Below are positions 17,774 through 26,827 of a stretch of 64,000 nucleotides of DNA, piece by piece. This DNA comes from Paenibacillus mucilaginosus 3016 (GTDB lineage Bacteria; Bacillota; Bacilli; Paenibacillales; NBRC-103111): positions 2,498,001 to 2,562,000 of the forward strand of contig NC_016935.1 in the NCBI RefSeq assembly GCF_000250655.1. Direction: 5' to 3'. The position numbers and the translations under genes are program-made. The notes below the pieces were generated by a model, which saw only the letters and a list, made by a program, of their open reading frames with translations, did not search any database and was not told the origin of the DNA. Numbering within the stretch: position 1 is the first letter of the stretch; every line of letters begins with the position of its first letter.

Positions 17774-18503
17774 AGGCGTAGAGAAGTTCTATAAAAAGGG
17801 CGGATTCTTCTCCAGGGAGAGGCAGCATGTACTGAAGAACATCAGCTTCGAGTGCAGCCAGGGCGAATGTCTCGGCGTGATCGGAGAGAGCGGCAGCGGC
17901 AAATCCACACTAGGGCGCTTGATTCTGGGGATTGAACAGCCGGATCAGGGAGAGATTCGGTTCGAGGGAGCGAACGTGACAGGCAGGAGAGCGAGATCGG
18001 GGAGCATCAGCGCCGTATTCCAGGACTACACGTCTTCCATGAATCCGTTCTTCACGGTAGAAGAAGTGATCAAGGAGCCGTTGCGTTTACTGAAGATGAG
18101 CAAGCAGGATATGCACGACAAGATAGATGTTTTATTGAATCAGGTAGGTTTGAGCCCGTCTTACCGCCCAAAATATCCGCACGAGCTCTCCGGCGGAGAG
18201 GCTCAAAGGGTCAGCCTTGCGAGGGCCGTTGCTGCAGAGCCGAAATTGATATTGCTGGATGAAGCCGTCAGCTCCTTGGACGGGTCGGTTCAGCTCCAGG
18301 TGCTGGACCTGCTCAAAAGCTTGAGGAGGATCTACGGCATGAGTTATATCTTCATCACGCATGACATTCAGGCAGCAGCTTATCTATGCGATACCGTCAT
18401 GATCATTCGCGACGGGCAGATCGAAGAGAAGGTCAGGATAGAACAATTAAAGGACGTTCAGTCCGCTTATGCCAAGAAACTGCTGCAGATGATCATTGCC
18501 TAG
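17760..18503 (+). CDS. cntF: CntF-like ABC transporter ATPase
   Basis: About 247 residues. Walker A GESGSGKST, Q-loop AVFQDYTSSMNP, signature LSGGEAQRVSLARA, Walker B LILLDEAVSSLD and H-loop ITHDIQAA. TTG 17760 has GGGAGG eight bases upstream; TTG 17754 is also possible. It overlaps the end of cntD by 14 bases, which suggests coupling. It forms the ATPase pair with CntD. Confidence 0.85.
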   Translation: MLSVKGVEKFYKKGGFFSRERQHVLKNISFECSQGECLGVIGESGSGKSTLGRLILGIEQPDQGEIRFEGANVTGRRARSGSISAVFQDYTSSMNPFFTVEEVIKEPLRLLKMSKQDMHDKIDVLLNQVGLSPSYRPKYPHELSGGEAQRVSLARAVAAEPKLILLDEAVSSLDGSVQLQVLDLLKSLRRIYGMSYIFITHDIQAAAYLCDTVMIIRDGQIEEKVRIEQLKDVQSAYAKKLLQMIIA

Positions 18504-18531
18504 AGGATGGAGAAAAAGGAGGAGCAAACTT

Positions 18532-19749
18532 GTGAGTGGAGCACTATCCTGGCCATTTTTGCGGCTGTATTTATTGACACTGTCCTATTTTAGCGCCAAT
18601 TCAATATTGAATGTGATCATCCCTTTGCAGGGGAAATCGCTCGGAGCCACCAATACGGGCATCGGGATCATCATGGGGGCCTACTTGTTTACAGCCATGT
18701 TCTTCCGGCCGTGGGCAGGCCAAATGATTCAAAAGTATGGACCCATCAAAGTGCTGCGTACGATTCTGATCCTCAATGGATTGGCATTGATCCTGTATAC
18801 GTTTAGCGGACTCGAGGGCTATTTCGCTGCCCGCGTGATGCAGGGGGTGTGTACGGCCTTCTTCTCGATGGCACTGCAGCTGGGCATCATTGATGCGCTG
18901 CCGGATAAGGATCGTTCGCAGGGGATCTCGCTCTATTCGTTGTGCGCTTATATGCCGGGGATTGTGGGACCGCTGCTGGCGTTAGGCATTTGGCAGGCTG
19001 GGGATAGGGGAGCCTTCACGATGGTCATGATCGCGCTCGCCCTATTCACTGGACTTGTCGGCTATAGTGCCAGGATGGACCACAAAGAGACAGCTCAACC
19101 TGCTCCCGAACAGCCGAAGCAGGGAGCGGGTATGCTGAAGTCCATTGGCCAGTTAACCAGCAATCCGTATTTGTTTACATGCAGCGTCCTGATGCTGACG
19201 GCTTCCATGGTGTTCGGCTCGGTGACGACCTTCATTCCGCTGTACGCCGGACAAATCCAAGGGGGGCATGCGGGAATTTATCTTATGCTTCAGGCAGGCA
19301 CCCTGGTCCTGGCCCGGTTTACACTGCGGAAGAAGATTCCTTCGGACGGCAGATGGCACTCTTCTTTTATTATGGGCATCATGCTCATGGTAGCCGCGGC
19401 GGCGCAAAGTGTCAGCTTTTCCATGATGGGCGGAGCTGTGTTTTTCTATGTCGGTGCCGTTTTGATGGGGATGGCTCAGGCGGTTCTCTATCCTACGCTG
19501 ACCACTTATTTGTCTTTTGTGTTACCCCAGGCGAGCCGCAATATGTTCATCGGATTATTCGTAGCTACGGCTGACTTAGGCGTTTCGCTGGGAGGGGTTC
19601 TCATGGGGCCGATTGCGGATCTAACCTCCTATTCCTCCATGTATATGATTTGCGCTATGCTGGGCGCGTCGATGATTCTGTTCGCTTATGTCCGCCGCAG
19701 CAAGTTAGTCGATAGGAGTGGAGAGAAGATCGTTGAATCCATAAGGTAA
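18532..19749 (+). CDS. cntE: CntE-like MFS metallophore exporter
   Basis: 405 residues with about 12 spans, starting at GTG with AAGGAGG nine bases upstream. It has the MFS loop RPWAGQMIQKYGPIKVLR. In S. aureus the last cnt gene encodes the exporter of apo-staphylopine. As the final gene of this operon, it should release the metal-free metallophore for CntA-F to recover when loaded. A terminator follows. Confidence 0.83.
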   Translation: MSGALSWPFLRLYLLTLSYFSANSILNVIIPLQGKSLGATNTGIGIIMGAYLFTAMFFRPWAGQMIQKYGPIKVLRTILILNGLALILYTFSGLEGYFAARVMQGVCTAFFSMALQLGIIDALPDKDRSQGISLYSLCAYMPGIVGPLLALGIWQAGDRGAFTMVMIALALFTGLVGYSARMDHKETAQPAPEQPKQGAGMLKSIGQLTSNPYLFTCSVLMLTASMVFGSVTTFIPLYAGQIQGGHAGIYLMLQAGTLVLARFTLRKKIPSDGRWHSSFIMGIMLMVAAAAQSVSFSMMGGAVFFYVGAVLMGMAQAVLYPTLTTYLSFVLPQASRNMFIGLFVATADLGVSLGGVLMGPIADLTSYSSMYMICAMLGASMILFAYVRRSKLVDRSGEKIVESIR

Positions 19750-19811
19750 GAACAAGGGGAAGGAGCGGCGGCATGGAGAGGTCCGCCGATATTGGCGAGA
19801 GATATACATAC

Positions 19812-19848
19812 AAAAGGACGGGCTGCGGCGGCGGCTCGTCCTTTTGCT
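19812..19848 (+). terminator. Terminator of the metallophore operon
   Basis: AAAAGGACG and CGTCCTTTT arms around a GC-rich loop containing GGCTGC, 63 bases after the cntE stop. The T run is part of the 3' arm. Confidence 0.75.
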
Positions 19849-19922
19849 TATTCAGAGAGGCTGGGGCTCCGGTACTTATTCCCACCTGGCACTCCCCGGA
19901 TGTAATCCGTTCCTTTGCCTGA

Positions 19923-19952
19923 TTGACCTTCATATTAAGTAATGCTAATATG
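19923..19952 (+). promoter_or_regulatory. ArsR-type operator over the metal-efflux promoter
   Basis: Promoter TTGACC (19923-19928), 17-base spacer, TAATAT (19946-19951). A perfect inverted repeat CATATTA-N8-TAATATG (19931-19952) fills the spacer and the -10, the typical place for an ArsR/SmtB operator. Confidence 0.72.
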
Positions 19953-19998
19953 ATAAAACAAAGACGTATTAAAATTTAATAATATGAGGAGAGCCCGC

Positions 19999-20343
19999 AT
20001 GGAGCACCTTGAAATAACGGCGAAGTTCATCCGCGGTTTTGCAGACAAGACGAGACTTCAAATTCTTCATTCGCTGATGCGTAAGGAAAAAACAGTATCC
20101 GAACTGGTGGAAGAGATCGGCGTTGCCCAATCCCGGGCCTCTCAGCATTTGGCCTGCCTTCGTGACTGCGGCATTGTGGAGGGCAGACAGGAGGGGAAGT
20201 TTGTCTATTATTCCATCAAGGGGGAGGAGATCATCCGGCTTCTTCAGATGTTCGAGACCGCTTTGAAGCCGGTTGAATCCTTGGTGGCTTGTTGTGAGAC
20301 GGTAGAGGAATTAACCTGTACACCTGCAATACGTAAAGAGTGA
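19999..20343 (+). CDS. ArsR/SmtB-family metal-sensing repressor
   Basis: A 114-residue winged-helix repressor: FIRGFADKTRLQILHSL, recognition region VAQSRASQHLACLRDCG, wing GRQEGKFVYYSI. Cysteines in HLACLRDC and the C-terminal CC/C cluster could bind soft metal ions. It should release its operator when Cd, Zn or Pb accumulates and allow expression of itself and the ATPase behind it. ATG 19999 has GAGGAG seven bases upstream; ATG 19984 lacks a site. The stop overlaps a GTG of the ATPase frame. Confidence 0.85.
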   Translation: MEHLEITAKFIRGFADKTRLQILHSLMRKEKTVSELVEEIGVAQSRASQHLACLRDCGIVEGRQEGKFVYYSIKGEEIIRLLQMFETALKPVESLVACCETVEELTCTPAIRKE

Positions 20344-20387
20344 GCTGCTTAGATCCGCGCGCGGCTTGCTGGAATGGGGGGAGTAGG

Positions 20388-22745
20388 ATGAAAGACAATG
20401 AAACCGTCGAGACGGGCAAGAAGGAAGCTAAGAATCCGCCGGCCTTCAAGAAAAGCTTGGACTTCACAGTGACCGCTACCTCGTCGCCCAAGGCCGGTGA
20501 CTCTTGCTGCTCGAATGCGAATCAGGGCTCATCCGCATGCTGTGAAGAGGATCATTGCTCTTCGATGTCCGGAGAGAACGCCGGCGTATATGAGCGAATC
20601 CCGCAGGAGCGCCGGAAGCCTGGGGATCAGGCTGAAGCCATGGAACCGAATGGGAGCATCCGGAGTTATCGAATTGAAGGCATGGACTGCAGTTCTTGTG
20701 CACTGACCCTGGAGAATCACCTGAAGGAAAAACCCTATGTGAAGTCCGTAAGTGTCCATTTCTCCAGTGCTACGATGAAGATTGACCACGGGAATGAGGT
20801 TACGGACATCGTACGAGAGGTGGATAAACTTGGCTATAAAGCCTCCCTCATCACGAAGCGCCGCGGCCAAGTCGAATTGCAGCCGGCCAAGGGAGCTTCA
20901 TCGGTACCCCTGCTGTCCGGCGCTCTTCTCGCATTAGGTTATTTAGGATCCCTTGCCGGCGTCACCGCGTGGCTGACCATGGCGTTATATGCGGTATCCA
21001 TGATGATCGCGGGCTATAAGCCGGCCAAGAGCGCATTTTATGCCGTACAAAGCAGGTCTTTGGACATGAATGTGCTCATGACGGCTGCCGCCCTGGGAGC
21101 TGCATTCATCGGAGAGTGGCTGGAAGGAGCCACGGTCGTATGGTTGTTTGCGGTTGGCAATATGCTGCAGACAAGGTCCATTGACAAGACAAGGAACACC
21201 CTTCGGAGCCTGATGGATCTAACCCCGGATGACGCATGGCTGAAAACCGACTCCGGTCTTGCCCGAAAGCCGGTTGAGGCAATCTCGGCAGGTGATCGGA
21301 TCGTTGTGAAGCCGGGTGAGAAGATTCCCTTGGACGGTGTAGTGCTCGAGGGGCTGTCCATGGTTAATCAGGCACCGATTACCGGCGAATCTGTTCCTGT
21401 AGACAAGGAGCCTGGCAGCATCGTGTATGCCGGATCGCTCAATGCCAATGGATCTCTTGAGATCCGGGTAACCAAGCCGGCCGATGATACGGCCGTTGCC
21501 AGAATTATTCACATGGTGGAGGAAGCCCAGGATAAGAAAGCCCCCACACAAACCTTTGTGGATCAATTTGCCCGAATCTACACCCCTGTCGTGTTTATAT
21601 TGGCCTTGTTGATCATGTTTGTACCGCCCTGGTTTGCCGTCGGATCCTGGTCGGAATGGTTTTATCGGGGGCTGGAGCTGCTTGTTGTCGCTTGCCCGTG
21701 TGCGCTGGTCATTTCAACCCCGGTTGCCATCGTTTCGGCTATCGGCAACGCTGCGAGGCAGGGCGTTTTGATTAAGGGGGGCTCCTCTCTTGAGATGGCA
21801 GGGAAGATCGACGCGGTGGCATTTGACAAAACGGGAACGCTGACCGAAGGCAAGCCCAAGGTATCCTATGTGACGGGCTTCGGCATACCGGAAGAGGAAG
21901 TGGTCTCCATAGCGAGAACCATCGAGGAGCATTCCAGGCATCCGATTGCGAGTGCGATCATGGAATATGCGAAGGAACAACAAATTCGTCCGCTTTCCGG
22001 CGAATCGTATCAAGCTATCGCGGGCAAAGGCGCGCAGGCATCCATTAACGGAAAGCCGTATTTTGCCGGGAACGCCAGGCTGTTTCAGGAAGATCTGCAT
22101 CTCTCTCTTGCTCCTATAGCAGCGATATTGTCAGAACTTCAACGCTCCGGGAATACGCTGGTTATTATAGGTACGGATCAAGAGCTTCTGGGGATCATTG
22201 CCGTTTCGGATACCATCCGTCCGGTGACAGCCGCGGCGATTAGTAAATTAAAAGCTGCAGGGATCCGGCAGACGGTCATGCTTACGGGGGATCATGAAGG
22301 CACAGCCGCTAAAATCTCGAAGCAAGCCGGAGTGGATCGGTACTTGGCCGGACTGCTTCCGGAGGATAAGGTGGAAGGGTTGCGGCAACTGCAGCACGAA
22401 GGTTATACAATCGCTATGGTGGGCGACGGAATCAACGATGCGCCAGCCTTGGCGTCTGCCGATTTAGGTATTGCCATGGGGGGAGCCGGCACCGATACCG
22501 CCATGGAGACCGCTGATATCGTACTCATGGCGGATAATTTGGAGCGGCTGCCCTACACGGTGGAGTTAAGCAGAAAGGCCCTGGCCATCATCAAGCAGAA
22601 TATCTGGTTTTCCCTGATCGTTAAGGCAGCTGCCTTATTGCTGATCTTCCCGGGGTGGCTTACCTTGTGGATTGCTGTACTCAGTGATACCGGTGCAGCC
22701 CTTATTGTCATTTTGAACAGCATGCGGCTCCTGCGTATGAAGTAA
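20388..22745 (+). CDS. cadA: Cd/Zn/Pb-translocating P1B-type ATPase
   Basis: About 785 residues that pump divalent soft metals out of the cell. A Cys-rich stretch (residues 40-57) precedes one HMA domain with GMDCSSC (Cys101, Cys104). Eight spans follow, with the CPC motif at 436-438, phosphorylated Asp480 in DKTGTLTEG, the HP motif in HSRHP and the hinge GDGINDAPA. The last span has the Lys and Asp of the Zn/Cd subgroup (LIVKAAALL and AVLSDTGAA). ATG 20388 follows GGGGGAG; GTG 20340 overlaps arsR and is an alternative. Forms an operon with the ArsR gene. Confidence 0.88.
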   Translation: MKDNETVETGKKEAKNPPAFKKSLDFTVTATSSPKAGDSCCSNANQGSSACCEEDHCSSMSGENAGVYERIPQERRKPGDQAEAMEPNGSIRSYRIEGMDCSSCALTLENHLKEKPYVKSVSVHFSSATMKIDHGNEVTDIVREVDKLGYKASLITKRRGQVELQPAKGASSVPLLSGALLALGYLGSLAGVTAWLTMALYAVSMMIAGYKPAKSAFYAVQSRSLDMNVLMTAAALGAAFIGEWLEGATVVWLFAVGNMLQTRSIDKTRNTLRSLMDLTPDDAWLKTDSGLARKPVEAISAGDRIVVKPGEKIPLDGVVLEGLSMVNQAPITGESVPVDKEPGSIVYAGSLNANGSLEIRVTKPADDTAVARIIHMVEEAQDKKAPTQTFVDQFARIYTPVVFILALLIMFVPPWFAVGSWSEWFYRGLELLVVACPCALVISTPVAIVSAIGNAARQGVLIKGGSSLEMAGKIDAVAFDKTGTLTEGKPKVSYVTGFGIPEEEVVSIARTIEEHSRHPIASAIMEYAKEQQIRPLSGESYQAIAGKGAQASINGKPYFAGNARLFQEDLHLSLAPIAAILSELQRSGNTLVIIGTDQELLGIIAVSDTIRPVTAAAISKLKAAGIRQTVMLTGDHEGTAAKISKQAGVDRYLAGLLPEDKVEGLRQLQHEGYTIAMVGDGINDAPALASADLGIAMGGAGTDTAMETADIVLMADNLERLPYTVELSRKALAIIKQNIWFSLIVKAAALLLIFPGWLTLWIAVLSDTGAALIVILNSMRLLRMK

Positions 22746-22749
22746 GGAA

Positions 22750-22775
22750 GAGCCTCCTTCACCAGAAGGGGGCTC
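22750..22775. terminator. Hairpin between convergent genes
   Basis: GAGCCTCCTTC pairs with GAAGGGGGCTC (one G-U pair) just after the ATPase stop. There is no clear T run, so it may act in either direction or only protect the transcript end. Confidence 0.42.
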
Positions 22776-22821
22776 GATGATTATAAGCAGCCTTGAATCC
22801 TCCAAGGTGAGAGTATTCGTG

Positions 22822-23931
22822 TCAATTTTCATTCATGGCCCGCAGCACTTCTTCTATGAACTGATTTCGCCCTTTATCGGGACGATCCAGATGTGCGTAA
22901 TGGGTTGCACCTTCGATCAATACATCCTTGACGTAAGGCGCGTGAACAAGCTGTTCGACCAGCCGTTCCCGGTCCTCATGCCTTGACCAGAAATCATATT
23001 CCGATTGGATCACAACGGTTGGTACCCGGATAAGCGAGGCATCCCACAATTGTCTGCCCGAGGCGAGATAGTACGTATCTTCCATTGCCCCGCTTGGAGA
23101 ACGAAAGCTCTCCGGCATTCGATCCCCGCCGGTTTCGTCGCTGGCCATGCTTTCCTTAACATATGCCTCCACGATACGCGGATCCCGCCATTCTGACTTG
23201 TCCTCCACCGGGATACTGCTGTCCCATGACGGAAGCAGGGATGATGCTGTATTCAATCGGTAGGCTCCATAGGCTTCCTCGTTAAATCTTCCCGGATGAT
23301 TCGGATCTTCCATAGGGGAGCCGCTTCCGAGCGTCGGATGGTTCGAACTGCCGCCGTATATCGTATTGTACAGGATAAGAAGACGGACGTGATCCGGATG
23401 CATGGTTGTATAATGCCCCGCCCAAAGCCCGCCTGTGGCCCAGCCAAGGATGGCCACCTTCATTCCTTTGTTCCTCTTTTGAATCCAATCCACGACGACC
23501 GACAGATCACGGACGGCTTCGGTCGATCTCACCAGCGGTGGATGGGAAGAACGTAATTCCGACATTTCGGGTGGACGGGTGGATCTGCCATAACCCCGAA
23601 CATCCATGATATAGACCGGAAAGCCATGTTCAGCCAGATCCTCTGCCAGAGAACCGTTCGGAACCTGAAGATCGAACGACGGGATACCCGGAACTCTCGC
23701 CCCATGAATGAGGAGCAGGGGTGTTTTGTTCGAATTTTTGTTAGATCGGACTTCCCGGACGAAGAGTTCAATTCCCGGTTCGCCTTTGATTCTGTGATCG
23801 TTCCTCTGTATTTCCGCTTTGTCTTCTCCCTTTCCCCGCCCGGCCAACTCTCCTTCGGAAGCGAACACGGGTACATAGAGAAGGGATACAATGGCAATCA
23901 GTAAACCAAGAGACGTCGTCGCCAGCTTCAT
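22822..23931 (-). CDS. Exported alpha/beta-hydrolase-fold protein with Ala at the nucleophile elbow
   Basis: 369 residues with a signal peptide (1-25, cleavage near VFA-SEG). The fold is clear: LLLIHG oxyanion region (73-77), DVRGYGRS, the elbow, SEYDFWSR with a candidate Asp, and THYAHLDRP with a candidate His. The elbow reads GWATGG, so the residue at the usual Ser position is Ala165 (codon GCC). It may be inactive, use another residue, or belong to a family in which this is normal. ATG 23931 has AAAGGAGG seven bases upstream. It is divergent from the LysR gene, its likely regulator. Confidence 0.8.
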   Translation of the reverse strand: MKLATTSLGLLIAIVSLLYVPVFASEGELAGRGKGEDKAEIQRNDHRIKGEPGIELFVREVRSNKNSNKTPLLLIHGARVPGIPSFDLQVPNGSLAEDLAEHGFPVYIMDVRGYGRSTRPPEMSELRSSHPPLVRSTEAVRDLSVVVDWIQKRNKGMKVAILGWATGGLWAGHYTTMHPDHVRLLILYNTIYGGSSNHPTLGSGSPMEDPNHPGRFNEEAYGAYRLNTASSLLPSWDSSIPVEDKSEWRDPRIVEAYVKESMASDETGGDRMPESFRSPSGAMEDTYYLASGRQLWDASLIRVPTVVIQSEYDFWSRHEDRERLVEQLVHAPYVKDVLIEGATHYAHLDRPDKGRNQFIEEVLRAMNEN

Positions 23932-23974
23932 GGACCAACCTCCTTTAATCACTGCTTTTCGTTTTTATCATAAA

Positions 23975-24004
23975 TTGACGCTAATCATATTTCCAATATA
24001 TAAT
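23975..24004 (+). promoter_or_regulatory. Promoter of the LysR gene
   Basis: TTGACG (23975-23980), 18-base spacer, TATAAT (23999-24004), ending 30 bases before the LysR start in the divergent intergenic region. Confidence 0.65.
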
Positions 24005-24034
24005 TCATTATCATGTCATATTTTGGGAGTATAC

Positions 24035-24907
24035 ATGGATCTGCGGCTCATGAAATACTTTGTGACGGTTGCTGAAGAACTGCATTTCAGCCGAGCGGCG
24101 AAGCGTCTGAATATGGCCCAGCCTCCGCTGAGTCAGCAAATCAAAAGCTTGGAAACCATGCTCGGTGTACAACTGTTAAAACGAAATAATCGAACCGTAG
24201 AATTAACCGAACCGGGCCGTGTGTTTCTTGAAGAAGCGAAGAAAACCTTGAAACAGGCCGAACACGCCCTGAAAGCCGCTCAACTTGCCGAGCAAGGGCT
24301 GATCGGGCGGCTTTCCGTGGGATTTGTGGGGTCGGCTGCGGATGGGCCTTTCATCCATAGACTTACATCGTTCCTTGAAACATACCCTTTCATCGAATTG
24401 ACATTGAAGGAAATGACCACCAGTCAGCAGCTGGATGCGCTCCTTGCAGGGGAAATCCACGCAGGCGTACTGCGTTCGGATGTACAGCATCCTGAGATTC
24501 ACATGCTGGAGTTTACCGAGGAGCCCTGCATGCTGGTTATACCCGAGTCTCATCCGTTGGCCTCATATCAGACCCTATCCGTCCACGATATTTCGAGTGA
24601 TCCGTTCATTATGCCTCCGCGCCATCTCGGTCCTTATTTCCATGATATCATCATCGGATTCTTCCACAGCTATGGGTGCAGTATCCGGATTGCGCAGGAA
24701 GCGATTCAGATGCATACGATCGTCAATCTGGTCTCTTCGGGTTTAGGTATCGCCGTAGTTCCTGCTTCCGTAAGCCATTTCCAGAGACCGGGAGTGGTTT
24801 ACAAGCATTTTGTTGAGCCGCCGCCGCATGTCCGTCTCTCGGCAGCATGGCGGAAGGACCGCGTATCCCAGGCTCTTGAGCTTTTCTTGAACCATTTTAA
24901 GGCTTGA
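24035..24907 (+). CDS. LysR-family transcriptional regulator
   Basis: 290 residues. The N-terminal winged helix reads MKYFVTVAEELHFSRAAKRL and QPPLSQQIKSLE; an effector-binding domain of two alpha/beta lobes follows from about residue 90. LysR proteins usually regulate the divergent neighbour, here the alpha/beta hydrolase 104 bases away. The chosen ATG has GGGAG six bases upstream; the longer frame upstream runs into the hydrolase gene. Confidence 0.87.
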   Translation: MDLRLMKYFVTVAEELHFSRAAKRLNMAQPPLSQQIKSLETMLGVQLLKRNNRTVELTEPGRVFLEEAKKTLKQAEHALKAAQLAEQGLIGRLSVGFVGSAADGPFIHRLTSFLETYPFIELTLKEMTTSQQLDALLAGEIHAGVLRSDVQHPEIHMLEFTEEPCMLVIPESHPLASYQTLSVHDISSDPFIMPPRHLGPYFHDIIIGFFHSYGCSIRIAQEAIQMHTIVNLVSSGLGIAVVPASVSHFQRPGVVYKHFVEPPPHVRLSAAWRKDRVSQALELFLNHFKA

Positions 24908-24983
24908 ATTGCACCAAGGGAGCGTGGCGAATTATTTTGTATGAGGTCAGCCCAAAATCTTTATATCAAGGAGACAGACCCAT

Positions 24984-25430
24984 ATGGACAAATTAATTTC
25001 ACTACTAAAGAGTCAGCACGTGGATTATGAGGTCATCGAACACAGGAAACCCATTCATACTGCACAGGAAGGTGCGGATTATTTTGGTATTCATATCGGT
25101 CAAACGGCCCCGACACTACTATTGAAAACAGATAAAGGTTACTATGCATTGGTCATTTCCGGTGATTACGGACGAGTCGATCCTGTTCATTTGAAGGAGT
25201 TATTTCATTTCCAAGAGATCAAATTAGCCAGACCTCAAGAGGTAGAGAAGGTGACTGGAAGTACGGTCGGCAGTGTAGCGTTAATAAACCCCGATATCCC
25301 AACATTCATAGACAGAGAATTATACCGATTTGATTATGTTTATGGAGGTACGGGCGTCCCGCAAACAACATTGAAGATCCGACCAAAGGATATAGAGAAA
25401 TTAAATCATACCGTTGGATACATAAGGTAG
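24984..25430 (+). CDS. YbaK/ProX-type aminoacyl-tRNA deacylase
   Basis: 148 residues of the YbaK/EbsC fold, which hydrolyses mischarged tRNA (for example Cys-tRNA-Pro). Supporting elements are YEVIEHRKPIHTAQEGADYF at the N-terminus, the conserved lysine in LLLKTDKGYYALVISGD, and a GSVALINPDIPTFIDREL segment where the family has GGxSP-type loops. AAGGAG lies upstream of ATG. Codon use is more AT-rich than in the pectin or metallophore genes. tRNA specificity not deducible. Confidence 0.75.
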   Translation: MDKLISLLKSQHVDYEVIEHRKPIHTAQEGADYFGIHIGQTAPTLLLKTDKGYYALVISGDYGRVDPVHLKELFHFQEIKLARPQEVEKVTGSTVGSVALINPDIPTFIDRELYRFDYVYGGTGVPQTTLKIRPKDIEKLNHTVGYIR

Positions 25431-25437
25431 AGAGAAC

Positions 25438-25722
25438 ATGACTGCTCCACTCACGGCGGAAGGGGAGGCTGATGTTGAAAGAATCGCGCTGCTTTACAAT
25501 TGCGGCTCGATCCTATGGCGCGACTCTTCTAAGAATCAATCGGATACACGTGCATGTCCAGCTGTCGAATCCATGGGATTAGAGGAAAATGGCCAAGAAA
25601 CTATGATCGTCCCACTGTCCAATGAATTCATGGATCAGGGCTATATTAACATGAAGTATGAAGTAGATGAGAAAACTAGTGAGCTTGTTATTAAATTGGA
25701 ACCAAAAGAAGAAGGGACGTAG
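25438..25722 (+). CDS. Hypothetical 94-residue protein
   Basis: Starts eight bases after the deacylase stop, behind a weak GAGAGAA. No domain recognised. The C-terminal part is acidic and hydrophilic (KYEVDEKTSELVIKLEPKEE). In another frame a 34-codon ORF at about 25473 has a better ribosome site (GGGGAGG), so this region may hold a decayed or frameshifted gene instead of one intact CDS. Confidence 0.35.
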   Translation: MTAPLTAEGEADVERIALLYNCGSILWRDSSKNQSDTRACPAVESMGLEENGQETMIVPLSNEFMDQGYINMKYEVDEKTSELVIKLEPKEEGT

Positions 25723-25767
25723 TCCGGCATCTTCATTCACAGAGATGGCTGCCGGATGATCCCAAGT

Positions 25768-25953
25768 CTAAGGTGCTCCCATACGATGAAATAATAAGTA
25801 GGGAACTCCGATCGCGAAAATGATAGCTGCGATGGAAACGGCAAATAACAAAAGAGAATAAACGGTCCGGAATGTATAAAAGTAAGCAATTGAAATAACG
25901 GCTAAAATGATGAATATTGCTAGTCCCAAAAAGTAAAAGATCACTATTATCAT
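25768..25953 (-). CDS. Small two-span membrane protein
   Basis: About 61 residues: IIVIFYFLGLAIFIILAVIS and LLLFAVSIAAIIFAIGVPYL are two long hydrophobic segments separated by a short polar turn, with HRMGAP at the end. A GAGG element overlaps the GTG/ATG start. The composition argues for a real membrane peptide; no family recognised. Confidence 0.42.
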   Translation of the reverse strand: MIIVIFYFLGLAIFIILAVISIAYFYTFRTVYSLLLFAVSIAAIIFAIGVPYLLFHRMGAP

Positions 25954-26149
25954 CACCTCGCTTAGTTAATTCCATTTTCAGCCCTATTCCCAATAATGGG
26001 TAGAACTATATTTACCTAGTACCTATATGATAATTCAAGGGACTTGGAACGTTGGCACAATAACTAGGGAGCAGATCGCCGTGATACGCTCCCCATACGG
26101 TAGACAGGTGAAATAATAAAAAACCTGTTACTGTAAGGGGAGCTTTTTC

Positions 26150-26827
26150 ATGTCTAAAGAAAAATACTGTGCTACGGAGAAACTTGCTATCCTTGAAGAA
26201 GTTTCAAGTGGAAAAATTGGTTTTATCGCTGCAACCAAAAGATACGGTATGAATAAAACAACTTTAATGAAATGGCAGCGTCGTTATAAGCTATATGGGT
26301 ATGAAGGACTGGAAAGAAGTACTCGCAATCGAAGTTACAGCGCTGAGCTGAAGCTTCAAGCGGTGAAAGATTATGTAGAGGGTGGATTGTCAAAATACCG
26401 GATCATCGACAAATACAGGATCTCAAGTACAACGCAGCTTTCTAACTGGATTAAGAAGTATAATGGTCATAGCAGCTTAAAAGCCTACAAAGGGGAAGCA
26501 CAAGCTATGACAAAGGGTCGCTCTACTACGTGGGATGAGAGGATCGATATCGTCCACTATTGCCTGGCACATCAGCATGACTATCATAAGACAGCTGGCC
26601 AGTTTCAGGTCTCCTACCAGCAAGTATATCAATGGGTGAAGAAATTCGAAGCCGGCGGTGCGGATGCTTTAAAGGATGGCCGGGGGCGAAAGAAGGCGCC
26701 GGAAGAGATGACGGAGGCAGATCGCCAGAAGCTCGAGATGAAGAAGATGGAATACGAAATGGAGAGGCTTCGGGCGGAGAATGCATTTCTAAAAAAGTTA
26801 CGGGAAATCCAAAGGAGGCGAAGCTAA
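26150..26827 (+). CDS. IS3-family transposase OrfA
   Basis: 225 residues with two helix-turn-helix units (about 1-60 and 125-175) typical of the IS150 group and a C-terminal Leu-rich helix (MEYEMERLRAENAFLKKL) for dimerisation. It binds the IS ends. Its 3' end carries the slippery heptamer A-AAA-AAG at 26791-26797, in phase for -1 frameshifting to the OrfAB transposase. Confidence 0.9.
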   Translation: MSKEKYCATEKLAILEEVSSGKIGFIAATKRYGMNKTTLMKWQRRYKLYGYEGLERSTRNRSYSAELKLQAVKDYVEGGLSKYRIIDKYRISSTTQLSNWIKKYNGHSSLKAYKGEAQAMTKGRSTTWDERIDIVHYCLAHQHDYHKTAGQFQVSYQQVYQWVKKFEAGGADALKDGRGRKKAPEEMTEADRQKLEMKKMEYEMERLRAENAFLKKLREIQRRRS

